From Raffaelea ambrosiae (Eukaryota; Ascomycota; Sordariomycetes; Ophiostomatales; Ophiostomataceae), in the NCBI GenBank assembly GCA_002778195.1, contig PCDI01000005.1:89908-153907 (forward strand): a DNA stretch of 64,000 bases, in the 5' to 3' direction. A model generated the notes under the pieces. It was given only the letters and a program-made list of their open reading frames with translations, searched no databases and was not told where the DNA came from. The stretch's first letter is position 1, and each line of letters starts with the position of its first letter. Below are positions 44,282 through 53,689 of the stretch, one piece after another. The translations under genes were made by a program, and so were the position numbers.

Positions 44282-45297
44282 ATGAAGAGCTGCGCACAGT
44301 CTATATCAGTCCTGCTGCTGCTGTTGTTTGGAAAGCAGGCCTGGTCCACAACCACCAGGCAAGCCTCCTCTGTAGCCAAAGCCTCCGCGCCAGCCGCCCC
44401 CACCACCATCATTCCGCCAACGAGTTTTGACTCCCAGGCCGACTTTGACGCCTCCTGGAATTACAACTACCCTTGGGGCACGGACCACAATGGGGCAGCT
44501 CGCATGGACAAGAGCCAGGCCGTCTTGTCGGAGGGCAGTACGCTCACTTTGACGGCCAAACGCGTGGATGGGCAAAAGCCCGCTCGTCACGGCGGCAAGG
44601 ACATCGCCATCCACTACCTCTCCGGCACCGTTCACGCCCGTTCCCACATTGCCGTCGCCACCGACCAGACTGTCGAGCTCGCCGGTTTGTTCCGGGCTCC
44701 CGTGGCCCGGGGAACGTGGCCGGCCTTCTGGCTGACGTACGTGGACGGATGGCCGCCCGAGGTGGACCTGGCCGAGTGGAAGGGCAGTGACAAGATCTCG
44801 TTCAACACATTCAACACGTCGCAGCAGGTGGCGGCGCGGGACGTTGGGTGTCCACGGCCCAATGCGTTCCACCAGATCCGGGTGGTGATGGCAGGGGGGA
44901 TGCGGGATGTGACGGTTCGGTTCTACATGGACGAAGACGCAGGTGCTGCCAACGACGGGCTGGTGACGACACAGGTCGGCCGAGGGTTTGTAGAGAAGGG
45001 AATGTACCTGTAAGCAAATAGATCTGGGTTTTTTTTTCGGTTTTTGGTTTTTATGTCTTTCTCTATGAGCGTTTCGAGAGATTCCTGTTCGATCCCGGCC
45101 ACTGACATGCCAGAATCATCAACCTGCAGATGGAGGGATCGTCTGGATCGCCAGGACCAGAGCCAGGTAGGTCCATACTCTTCTTTCTTCAGAGAATCAG
45201 CGACTGGCATCACAACTCTTCATCCAACCGGCTAACCAGTAACCTGGACACGCTGTACTCGGTCCGCAACGTGTCTGTGATCTCATATATGTCGTAG
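44282..45297 (+). CDS. Secreted GH16-type glycoside hydrolase
   Basis: Three exons, 44282-45009, 45114-45166 (or 45170), and about 45239-45297, giving roughly 280 residues. It begins with a signal peptide (MKSCAQSISVLLLLLFGKQAW). The body is a beta-jelly-roll with GTWPAFWLTYVDGWPPEVDLAEW, in which EVDLAE matches the GH16 catalytic ExDxxE (Glu about 160 nucleophile, Glu about 165 acid/base). The first intron (GTAAGC...CAG) rebuilds MYLIINLQMEGSSGSPGPEP, a known conserved block. The last join is uncertain: the regular donor GTAGGT at 45167 joins to a TAACCTGG exon out of frame, whereas a weak GTCCAT donor at 45171 keeps the frame and gives SNLDTLYSVRNVSVISYM. The enzyme likely acts on cell-wall or environmental beta-glucan; exact substrate unknown. 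Confidence 0.75.
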
Positions 45298-45444
45298 ATT
45301 TTTTGAAGTTGGTGATGGGGTCTCTTGCTGCATATGTAAGTAGTGTTTTGTCAAGCCACTAGTCGTTGGAATCTCGAGGTCCTCCTTGATTGAGCTCTTG
45401 TATGGCATTGAAATGCCCAAAGTCGTAAGCAGCCTTGGATGAAT

Positions 45445-45504
45445 CTTGAAATTCGGGTACTGCTGCATGTACGCGGCGTACATGCAGCAGTACCCTTGAA
45501 ATTC
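45445..45504. repeat. Perfect hairpin flanked by a 10-base direct repeat
   Basis: GGGTACTGCTGCATGTACG at 45455-45473 is followed by three bases and then its exact reverse complement (45477-45495), a 19-base stem. CTTGAAATTC occurs on both sides (45445-45454 and 45495-45504), sharing one base with the stem. This layout, a short palindrome between direct repeats, resembles an insertion with target-site duplication, but could also be template-switch mutagenesis. Confidence 0.75.
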
Positions 45505-45632
45505 CAAGCGTCATACTTTGAAAAAAAAAAACCCGAAAGTGGGGCATTTTTTTCAGTTGAGGCTTAGTTTTACAGGGCTTAGACGTAGGCGCTGAGGCAG
45601 GTTGCCACAGTACGAGCCACAGTTACGATGAC

Positions 45633-45652
45633 GATAAGATAAGATAAGATAA
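45633..45652 (+). promoter_or_regulatory. Four tandem GATAA sites
   Basis: GATAA is repeated four times without spacers about 180 bases before the tRNase Z start. GATAA-class words are recognised by fungal GATA factors (nitrogen, iron, light regulators). A slippage microsatellite is an equally simple explanation; regulation is inference. Confidence 0.4.
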
Positions 45653-45830
45653 CAAAAAAAAAACGTCCCAGGTATCTTGAAAGACCCTTCTTGCCTCCTT
45701 GCCCGTCAAGAGTCACATCGGCCGCCTTAGATAGTCACCCCGGCAAGCTCGACCGTGCAAAGTCGCTTTGAGTCGCTTTGTTACACATAGCCTGACCTCA
45801 AAGCAGCCAGGTCATTTCATCCTCCTCTTC

Positions 45831-48800
45831 ATGCAACGCCGTACTTTCTATACGCCCAGGGCTCTCTCCAAACAGTCATCTCGAGCGCCCAAGGAATCGC
45901 CCAATCCCTTCTTCGGCCGCAAGCAACGCCCGTCGCGTTTTCCGTCCAGAAAGCTTGGCCGGCCCAATTTTCCCGACAGCCTTCTGTCGAGAGATGAAGT
46001 AATCTTCTGTGGGAGACGCTACACTCTGGCGCATTTTGCCGTAAGCTATCTGCTCTTCAACGGGAAGGGGAACGAAGACTGGCGTAGACAGAGCAAAGAC
46101 AGCAACCAGAAAGAAAAGTCTGCCCTACGCCGAACCATGAACTCTGTCCAGATCCTGACGACGCCAACCGCGGATACGCCGGGCACCAACCTACTTGTTC
46201 ACCATGAGAACAGGCGCTATATGTTCGGCCACACGGCCGAGGGGACGCTGCGCACGTTTGTGCAGGCCAAGTTGTCAGCGCTTCGCATAGAGCACATCTT
46301 CTTAAGCGGTCCGGTGGGCAGGAACACGACCGGCGGGCTGTTGGGCACGATCTTGACGGTTGCCGACGCGGTGTCATCGGCGCGACAGCAGGAAATGGAG
46401 ACCAAAAAGAAGAAAAAGATCAAACCCAGCGGTCATATGGCCAAGACATCCTTTTTGGACCGGACTCTGGGCATCCACGGCGGCGAGAACTTGACATACA
46501 TGCTGGCGACAGCACGGCGGTTTGTGTTCCGAAAGGGACTTCCCATCATCGCGCACGAGGTGTGGAGGGAGCCGGCGGCGGCGGCCGTCGCAAAGACCAC
46601 AGCCGAGACCATGCGCGACCCGGACTGGGCGGACGAGAACATCAAGGTGTGGTACGTGCCTGTCTATGCCGACGGCGAGATTGGCAAGAATGGCGCGGGC
46701 GGCAGCACCAGCAGCAGCCACGGACAGCCGGCCTCGCCACGGAAGAGGAGCCACGAGGTCATGGAGAATGGCGGCGAGGAGAGGACAGAAGCCGCAGAAG
46801 CCGCAGGAGCCGGTACCAACTACACGGGAGCATCCACGGCGGCCGACCAGGCCAAGGCCGACCGCGCCCTACTCGCCAATATCGTCAAGCAAATGTTCGA
46901 CTCGACCTGGAGTCTGGACGCCCTCGTCGAGACCACCCTGCACAAGGCCAAGCTGCCGGCCAAGATCTTTGTCAGGGACAGCAACGGCCACATCAAACCC
47001 TACGACGGACCCTTGCCGGGCGAACACGAGGGTCTCGACGTGCCCGACATTCCCGTGCTTCTCCGCCGGCCCTGGCCCGCCTCCCTGGTCACGGAGCTCC
47101 CACGCACCGCGTCTGTGCGCCAGACCATGTGCTACATTGTGCGCAACTACCCGCGCCGCGGCAAGGTCAACGCCGAAGAGGTGAAGCGTCTGGGCGTGCC
47201 CAAGCATGAGATCAAGAAGCTGGTGGCCGGTCAGAGCGTAACCACCGTCGGCGGCACCACGGTGACGCCCGAGATGGTCATAGGCGCCACCGTCGAGGGC
47301 ACCGGCTTCGCTGTGGTCGATCTGCCCGACCGCGCATACATCGACGGCTTTCTGGCCCGACCCGAGTGGACCAGTCCAGGCGTGCTCGGCGGCATCAACA
47401 CCATGTTCTGGATCCTTGGCCGCGGCATGGCGGACGACCACCGGCTGCAGGCATTTATGCGCACGTACAGCGGCCTCCGCCACGTCGTGTCGTCGCCAGA
47501 CATGTGCGCGAACCGTTTGGCGCTTTCCTCGGCAGCGACCCTGCAGGCGAAGCACAACCGCGTGGACCCGGATCGATTCCCGCTCCTGCAGTACAACAAT
47601 GTGCCAGAGAGGACACCAACTTCTTTTGCTGCTGCAGAACCAGCTCTTTTCCAGACTGCCCGCCCTGGCTGGTCTGTGCGGCTGGCGCCCCAGGTCATCG
47701 AGCAGGACCAGGATGTGCAGGGCTTTGTCGACTTTGGCGCCGCGGTCGACGAGATGGACCCGGCCGTCCTCGAGATGGCCGACTCCATCCGCGAAACAGT
47801 AGCCACGCCCGCCTTCGAGGAGGCCGTAGCCGCCTCCAACCGCGGCCTGTCTGCCCTGGCTGCTGCCACCGAGGTGATCCCGCTGGGAACCGGCTCCGCT
47901 TCGCCGTCCAAGTACCGCAACGTGTCGGCCACGCTGGTGCGCGTCCCAGGTGTCGGCAGCTACCTGTTCGACTGTGGCGAGAACACGCTGGGATCCATGG
48001 AGCGTCTGTTTGGCCCGGAGAAACTGGTCGAGGTCCTCCGTGACCTGCGCGCCATCTGGATCAGCCATCTGCATGCAGACCACCATCTAGGAACCGTTGG
48101 TGTGATCAGCGCCTGGCGGGATGCCACGGCACAAGCGCCCGTCGGTGCCAATGGCACTCTCCCCCGGCTCATGGTTGCCTCACACATTGACATGCTGCGG
48201 TTTTTGCAAGACTACGCAAACCTGGAGGATTTCGGTCTGGGCCGTGTGCGTCAGGTCTCACTGAAGTGCTCCCGGAATAGTTACCACTGCAATCCAGCAA
48301 TCTTTACGCCAGCCGAGCAGGCCGAGTTTGGCGTGTATCAGATTAGCGCCGTGCGAGTAGACCACTGCTACGGAGCCATGGCTGTGTCGTTTGATTTTGC
48401 GAATAGGAACAAGAACTCTGGGGAGGAGACTCCGCCTCTCAAAATTTCGTACTCGGGCGACTGTCGGCCGTCGGACGAGTTTGCCCAGATCGGACGGGGC
48501 TCGGCGCTGCTGATTCACGAGAGCACCTTTGACGACGAGCTGTCAGGCGATGCCCTGGCCAAGAAGCACTGCACTATGAGCGAGGCTCTCTCTGTGGCCC
48601 AGAAGATGGGTGCCCGGCGTGTAATGCTGACGCACTTTTCCCAGCGCTATCCCAAGATACCCATCTTTGGCAACGGAGGCGACGCCAGTGAGGATGGCGG
48701 TGAGAACGACGGGGGCGTCGGCAACAACAACAGCAGCAGCAGCAGCAGAAGCATTCGCAGTCGGGACATGGAGGTTCTAGTGGCGTTTGACATGATGCGT

Positions 48801-48875
48801 GTGAAGCTGGGGGATTTCCACACGGCAGCGGCCTACCTGCCAGCCCTGCAAAAACTGTACGAGGAAGAAGAGTGA
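45831..48875 (+). CDS. TRZ1: tRNase Z, long form (tRNA 3' processing endonuclease)
   Basis: 1014 residues, single exon. The endonuclease removes the 3' trailer from precursor tRNA so that CCA can be added. The N-terminal half opens with VQILTTPTADTPGTNLLVHHENRRYMFG, the characteristic pseudo-catalytic half. The C-terminal half has VIPLGTGSASPSKYRNVSATLV and the zinc-binding motif SHLHADHHLG (about residue 746), then ISYSGDCRPSDEF, LLIHESTFDDEL and the final MLTHFSQRYPK. All metal ligands are intact. The first 102 residues (MQRRTFYTPRALSKQ and similar, rich in Arg/Lys/Ser, few acids) precede the usual start at Met103 and look like a mitochondrial targeting sequence. Downstream initiation would give a nuclear/cytosolic form. 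A Ser/Asn run (NNNSSSSSRS) interrupts the C-terminal end of the enzyme. Confidence 0.93.
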   Translation: MQRRTFYTPRALSKQSSRAPKESPNPFFGRKQRPSRFPSRKLGRPNFPDSLLSRDEVIFCGRRYTLAHFAVSYLLFNGKGNEDWRRQSKDSNQKEKSALRRTMNSVQILTTPTADTPGTNLLVHHENRRYMFGHTAEGTLRTFVQAKLSALRIEHIFLSGPVGRNTTGGLLGTILTVADAVSSARQQEMETKKKKKIKPSGHMAKTSFLDRTLGIHGGENLTYMLATARRFVFRKGLPIIAHEVWREPAAAAVAKTTAETMRDPDWADENIKVWYVPVYADGEIGKNGAGGSTSSSHGQPASPRKRSHEVMENGGEERTEAAEAAGAGTNYTGASTAADQAKADRALLANIVKQMFDSTWSLDALVETTLHKAKLPAKIFVRDSNGHIKPYDGPLPGEHEGLDVPDIPVLLRRPWPASLVTELPRTASVRQTMCYIVRNYPRRGKVNAEEVKRLGVPKHEIKKLVAGQSVTTVGGTTVTPEMVIGATVEGTGFAVVDLPDRAYIDGFLARPEWTSPGVLGGINTMFWILGRGMADDHRLQAFMRTYSGLRHVVSSPDMCANRLALSSAATLQAKHNRVDPDRFPLLQYNNVPERTPTSFAAAEPALFQTARPGWSVRLAPQVIEQDQDVQGFVDFGAAVDEMDPAVLEMADSIRETVATPAFEEAVAASNRGLSALAAATEVIPLGTGSASPSKYRNVSATLVRVPGVGSYLFDCGENTLGSMERLFGPEKLVEVLRDLRAIWISHLHADHHLGTVGVISAWRDATAQAPVGANGTLPRLMVASHIDMLRFLQDYANLEDFGLGRVRQVSLKCSRNSYHCNPAIFTPAEQAEFGVYQISAVRVDHCYGAMAVSFDFANRNKNSGEETPPLKISYSGDCRPSDEFAQIGRGSALLIHESTFDDELSGDALAKKHCTMSEALSVAQKMGARRVMLTHFSQRYPKIPIFGNGGDASEDGGENDGGVGNNNSSSSSRSIRSRDMEVLVAFDMMRVKLGDFHTAAAYLPALQKLYEEEE

Positions 48876-49399
48876 GAAGCGGGAAATAGGCAAAGAGGCA
48901 AATAGGTGACCAAGGGAAAACGGCAAGAAATAAATAGGGCATTCAGAAACATTTAGAAAAGGTGACGAGGTATAAGTCAGAGACTTTTGTTAGGAACAAT
49001 CTCACTTCGCGGGTCATGGCAATGTTTGATTTTGGTTTACTTTTGGGGGGGGGGATCAATGGTGTAGTTAATTGAGGGGTGTTGACAGCAGCAAAAAATC
49101 AAAAATCAAAAAGTGGTCTACTGCAAAACAAACCGTCAAAATCATTCTAAAATCACTTCACAGGTTATGCGGCCTATCCAAACCCCAATATCCAAATAGC
49201 CAATTATTGCATCGTGTCCAAAAATAAAAAAAATTGCGGTCATGCTCGACATTTCCGGAGTGTACCAGAGCCAGTGTACCGGGGCTATACCGACCGGGTC
49301 AGCAGGCATTCCAAAGGACCTCTCTGGGTGGCATTAGGAAGAAGATGCCTCCATCCGCTCTAGCTTTTCCTTCACCTTCCGCTGCTGCTCCTTTGCTCG
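48876..49399. other. Convergent spacer
   Basis: The 520 bases between two convergent genes contain repeated CAAAAATCAAAAATC near 49,095, a G9-type run near 49,050 and no gene. Confidence 0.4.
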
Positions 49400-52033
49400 C
49401 TACAGAGCCGAGATGTTGTCGTTCTTGTCCTGGGCCCTCGGTGCAACAGGTGCCTTTGTGGCCTTGGGTATCGTCTTTGGTATCGTCTTTGGAGGCAATG
49501 GCTTCACACTCGATCCTGTCACTGTCGGTAGTTTCGAACGAGGGACCGGCAGCAAGGATGCTGCGGCCGGCTTACCGCTTTTGGCCGCTGTCAATGGAGA
49601 TGTTTGCGGAGACTGCTCTGCTGGCTCTGCTGGATACTTGCCCTTCCGGATCTGACTCGGCGTCAGGACCGAGTGGACGCTCAACCTCGACGCCCGGTGG
49701 ATGTTGCTGGTGGACGACATAGTACCACCTTTCGGCTGGGGTGTTAGCCTTTTCACCAGTGTCGGTGTTGTCGGTAGCTCCGGCTCTGTCGGCGATGTAG
49801 GGGGTGACGGAGTGGGCGGTGTCAGGGTCAGCGGCGTTGGATTGGTGTTGTCTGTATGTTCTGTACCCCTCGTCTCCGAAGTGCCCGGGGTGCATGGAGA
49901 GACGGTAGAGGCAGGTGTCGCCGACATGGCCGACACCACCGCAACGTGAGAAGCCTTGTCGCTCTCGTCTTCACTTTCACCGTCTTCACTTTCGCCATCG
50001 TCATTGTCACCGTTTTCGCACTCGTACTGGTCGATGATTGACGAGAACGCGCCCGGCTGGTGCTTGAAGACAGGCCTGCTAGATGCTTCGTAGTCGCAGG
50101 AGGTATGAGAGGCTGCACTTTCAGGGCGCCCTAGCGCTCTAGACATGCAGCAAGACCCTGCTTGGGACGAGCTCTGCGTGGTCGCATGGGTCAGTCCCGT
50201 CTGGGCTGTCGCACGAGACACCACCGAGCTCGCCGTCGTCCGCGAGACCGTGCTCGCCGTGCCCATCTCGTAGACCGAGACGGCCAGCGAGTGGCAAGCC
50301 TCCGACGGCTCGTGGATGGCGACCCTGTTGTCCACGCGGGAGTGGCGCGGTAGCCGGCCACAACAGCTCCTGGGGCGGGGGAAAGCAACGCTGCTGCTAT
50401 CCGGATCGGACAACGCGCTGTCGGCTGTGCTTCGGTGCGAGCGACTGTGTGACTGCGGGCTGTCGTGGAGGCGTTGTCTACGATCACGCTCGGAGCCTTC
50501 CTCCACGAAGGGGTCCAGCTCCTGGGGAGGAGGAGAAACAGGCAGGGTCTCGTCTTCCTCATCGTGCGAAAGGTTGATCCATCCGTCCCGGTCCACTGGC
50601 AGCAGAGGAAGTGGTAGCCGGTGCCCGTGCTTGGTCGTCATCCGCGACGGGCATTCGAGACAACCGTCGCCACCATTGAGCGGCTGGCGTCCCGGGCGGG
50701 GCTTGGCCATGGGCCGGGTGTCGAGATGGCGTCGACGGTGCTTCTTTTCGTTGAGGCGACGGTCCTGTTCGCGCAGACCATGCCGTCGATCAGCCTCACA
50801 CAGGCGTACACGCATGAGCTTGTCGGCGAGTTCGTCGCTGACATGGACCAGCAGGCGGCTGACCGAAGGAATATTGGCGTAGTAGCCTTTCTCGCTGTGA
50901 GGGCCTAGCAAAAAGTGAAAGTCTTCGACGTAGTAGCGCTTGCGGTCCATGATGTCGAGCCAGGTGTCGACGAGGGGCATCAGGTCGTTCCTGGACGAAT
51001 GGCGGCGGGAGAGCTTCGGTCTGCTGTCGAACATGTCGGCCTCGTCGGTGATTTCCGTGCGGTCGCTGCGGCCGATGCGCCCGGGAGATTGATCGCGAAC
51101 ATTGTGGTGGTGGTGGTGGTGGTGTCGATGGTGCCGCCGCTTTTTCTTCTCGTTCCTGTCCTTTTCCTTTCGGAGGAGACGCTCGCTCTCCTCGGCCATT
51201 GTACGGCTCTGTATGCCGGCCCGGAGGTCGACGAGCGCACGCCAATGGCCACCGACGACAGCGATCGCACAGGCTTCACAGGGGAAAGCGAGGTGCGGGA
51301 GCTTGGCTCCGGGTTCCACCAACCGGACGGCAGGCGTGTTGAGGTGCCGGCCGTCCGGAGTGAGGAACGGCGGCGGCGGCGGCTTTCGGGCGCCAAGCAG
51401 GCCGAGCTCAAGCTCGCGGAAGTGGTTGGATTTGGTCCAAAGGGCAGAGATGCCCATCATGCGGTCGCCCCAGTCGCGGATCTCGTCGGTGTGGCAGTCG
51501 TTCGTCTGGTTCTCTTCCGTCTCAATCAGCGCCTGGCGGCGCTCCCCGAGGTGTGACGGCACATCGTACTTCTTCAGGTAGTAGTCCTTGACGTGCTTGG
51601 GGTGCCGTCTGACCGGGTCGGCCCGGTCGGCCACCTCGTGGCTGAGAAAGTGAAACAGCACCCGGATAAGGCCCGGGTGTAGCTTCTGGTGCGCATGGCA
51701 CAGCACAGTTGGCGCGTCTCTGGGCCCCAGCATCGCCTCAAGCCGAAGCCCGTCCTCAGCGGCCCTGATGGCCAGGTGGTCCGGCCCACCTGAGGCTTTC
51801 ATGACGACCTTTTTGGCCATCTGAGAGACCCAGGCGCCGACGCCGCCACGACGGAAGTCCGCTGGAAGACGGCTGACCAGTTTCTCCTGGCGAACGAGCC
51901 AGCTCGTCTTGGGGCAGTACGTGGTGCCGCCATCCGACGAGGACAACCGCTCGAGGTGCTCGGGCGGGAGACGGAGTATGCTGGCGAGCAGCCGGAGGTT
52001 CTTGGAGGGTATGTCCCCCAGGTTGATGTTCAT
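49400..52033 (-). CDS. Unrecognised 877-residue protein with a His tract
   Basis: Single exon from ATG 52033, context NINLGDIPSKNLRLLASILRL. The first 270 residues look folded and conserved in style: a helical start with a polar CPKTSWLVRQEKLVSRLP, then KPDHLAIRAAEDGLRLEAMLG in part, HFLSHEVADRADPVRRHP, and a Cys pair in FPCEACAIAVVGGHWRALVDLRAGI. This is followed by a low-complexity region including a basic KEKDRNEKKKRRHH stretch with eight or so histidines and a Tyr-rich block (RKRYYVEDFHFLLGPHSEKGYY in part) that again looks structured. The C-terminal half is Ser/Thr/Pro-rich and acidic in places. I recognise no family. The two folded blocks with a CEAC motif suggest a fungal-specific protein, possibly nuclear from the basic stretch. 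It is intact. Confidence 0.7.
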   Translation of the reverse strand: MNINLGDIPSKNLRLLASILRLPPEHLERLSSSDGGTTYCPKTSWLVRQEKLVSRLPADFRRGGVGAWVSQMAKKVVMKASGGPDHLAIRAAEDGLRLEAMLGPRDAPTVLCHAHQKLHPGLIRVLFHFLSHEVADRADPVRRHPKHVKDYYLKKYDVPSHLGERRQALIETEENQTNDCHTDEIRDWGDRMMGISALWTKSNHFRELELGLLGARKPPPPPFLTPDGRHLNTPAVRLVEPGAKLPHLAFPCEACAIAVVGGHWRALVDLRAGIQSRTMAEESERLLRKEKDRNEKKKRRHHRHHHHHHHNVRDQSPGRIGRSDRTEITDEADMFDSRPKLSRRHSSRNDLMPLVDTWLDIMDRKRYYVEDFHFLLGPHSEKGYYANIPSVSRLLVHVSDELADKLMRVRLCEADRRHGLREQDRRLNEKKHRRRHLDTRPMAKPRPGRQPLNGGDGCLECPSRMTTKHGHRLPLPLLPVDRDGWINLSHDEEDETLPVSPPPQELDPFVEEGSERDRRQRLHDSPQSHSRSHRSTADSALSDPDSSSVAFPRPRSCCGRLPRHSRVDNRVAIHEPSEACHSLAVSVYEMGTASTVSRTTASSVVSRATAQTGLTHATTQSSSQAGSCCMSRALGRPESAASHTSCDYEASSRPVFKHQPGAFSSIIDQYECENGDNDDGESEDGESEDESDKASHVAVVSAMSATPASTVSPCTPGTSETRGTEHTDNTNPTPLTLTPPTPSPPTSPTEPELPTTPTLVKRLTPQPKGGTMSSTSNIHRASRLSVHSVLTPSQIRKGKYPAEPAEQSPQTSPLTAAKSGKPAAASLLPVPRSKLPTVTGSSVKPLPPKTIPKTIPKATKAPVAPRAQDKNDNISAL

Positions 52034-53689
52034 GGTGAGAAGGGAGGGCTTTTACGGAAGCCAATGGCCGAATATGTCTTCTAAGGAAGAACACGCTGGT
52101 GTTGTCTTGTGTTTGCGAACAAACAACAGCTCCAGCTGCTGCTGCGCATGAGAGAGGAGAGCCTGCACCAAACTTTCGGCAATTGCGTGGCTGAGGGCAG
52201 CAACTCCAAGAAAGAGAACTGCAGAGAGCAGAAAGAAACTTTCTCCTCAGGTTTGGCTTGCTTCGTTTGCTTGCCTTTGGGGGAGGAGTGAACTCTCCTC
52301 GGGTTTGGTTGGGCTGTTTGCTTACCTTTGGGCGAAGGTAACGAGCCTCTCTTTCCCGCGTTGTGGGTTCGTCTTTGTTTGTCGGGATGGACTGTTTGTA
52401 AGGGAACAAAGCCTTGGTCGCGATTGTTGCTGTTCTGATTTGCAACAAACAGAGCCGGGTTATTATATATGTCTATGACAGTCGCGGCGGGGTGAATTGG
52501 CGAAAAGGTGAAAAGGCGAAAAAGCGGAAACGATGATATAAGAAACCGGGCAAGAGAAGAAACACCCCAATATCATTATATAGATGAGCATGTACGCCAT
52601 GGCTGAACAGTTGTGAACAGAAGTATGGGCAGGAATTATGGACAGGTAGTTCGACAGAAAGCTGTGAACAAGATGCCGCGGGTACCATTCGTGGCAGGTT
52701 GCCGAACAAGCAAGGCGACATCTCTTCAAGTCCACTCGAACGAGGCCCTATCCCGATGTGAGAACCCCGGGTGTTGGGGACAGGCCAAGATAGAGAAGTG
52801 CATCGAGAGCAGAAACAAAACACTTACCAAGCCGGCGGTATAATAGCGAGTTGCGTACTCCGCAGTCTGCTAGCAAGACATCATTTCTGCGCGAGTTGTC
52901 ACAAAGTGCATGTGTTCATCGTTCTGTATTTTCGCCTGCAGCTCGTTTGCACATGTGTCTGCGCCTTTGTTTGCCTGTCGCCTCGCCTGCAGTCTGCTTG
53001 CATCTCGCCGGCATCATGCCTGCCTACCCGTTTCGTAATGGCCCGCCGCTCTCTCCAGACTGCCCTTTGGCTTCACGCCACAACTCCCAAATCTGAAAGG
53101 CTGATATCAAAAATTGATCGGGGTTGTTGTTTGCTGTAATAATAGGTAACAAGGTATGAACCACAGCAGACACAACATGAGTAAATAAAAAAACACCCAT
53201 GACTGCGTTTCGAGGCGTGAACAAAGACCACAGAAGAATAAATGAGAAAATAATATGTTGAAAGGGCAGAGGAAACGAAGAAGAAAAAACCAACGCCACC
53301 ACTAATAAACTCAAAACACAGAACACCAACAAAAAAAGCAGATCAAGAAAAGCGCGAATTCACTTTCATAATCCCAACCGTTCGGTACGCCATCTGCTGC
53401 AAAGGCAGTCAGTCATGCTCTCCCCATCCCTGCTCGTGCTCCGTGTAGTCCTGTACACTCTTGGTATAATCCTTGTGAGTCCCGGTATAATCCCTTCATT
53501 TTTGTCGTTGTCTATATTCGTTGCCAGGCTGTCGCCAGTTGTGATACACCAATGATATGCTTAGGTAGTTCCATGTCCCAGTGATCCAATGAACGAGCTA
53601 TTCAGCGGTGCACTGATCCGGTGTGGTTCAACTTGCGAACTGATGTAGATGGGAAGTGTTCAAACCAGCGTTCACTGGTGCTTGCTCAA
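52034..53689. other. Spacer, orphan gene to LAMMER kinase end
   Basis: This 1.7 kb stretch lies on the 5' side of the orphan gene (promoter) and the 3' side of the LAMMER kinase. Repeated TTTGGTTGGGCTGTTTGCTTACC-like text near 52,250-52,335 (a near-duplicate of TTGGCTTGCTTCGTTTGC followed by CCTTTGGG) is a short imperfect tandem duplication. No gene is supported. Confidence 0.45.

Larger units (their letters stand above)
45298..45830. other. Spacer with hairpin and GATA-site cluster
   Basis: This 530-base gap contains the hairpin element at 45445-45504 and a run of four GATAA at 45633-45652. No gene is supported. Confidence 0.5.

Noticed and set aside
46869..48086. 405-residue minus-strand frame
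   Set aside because: It is antisense to tRNase Z and shows no domain.
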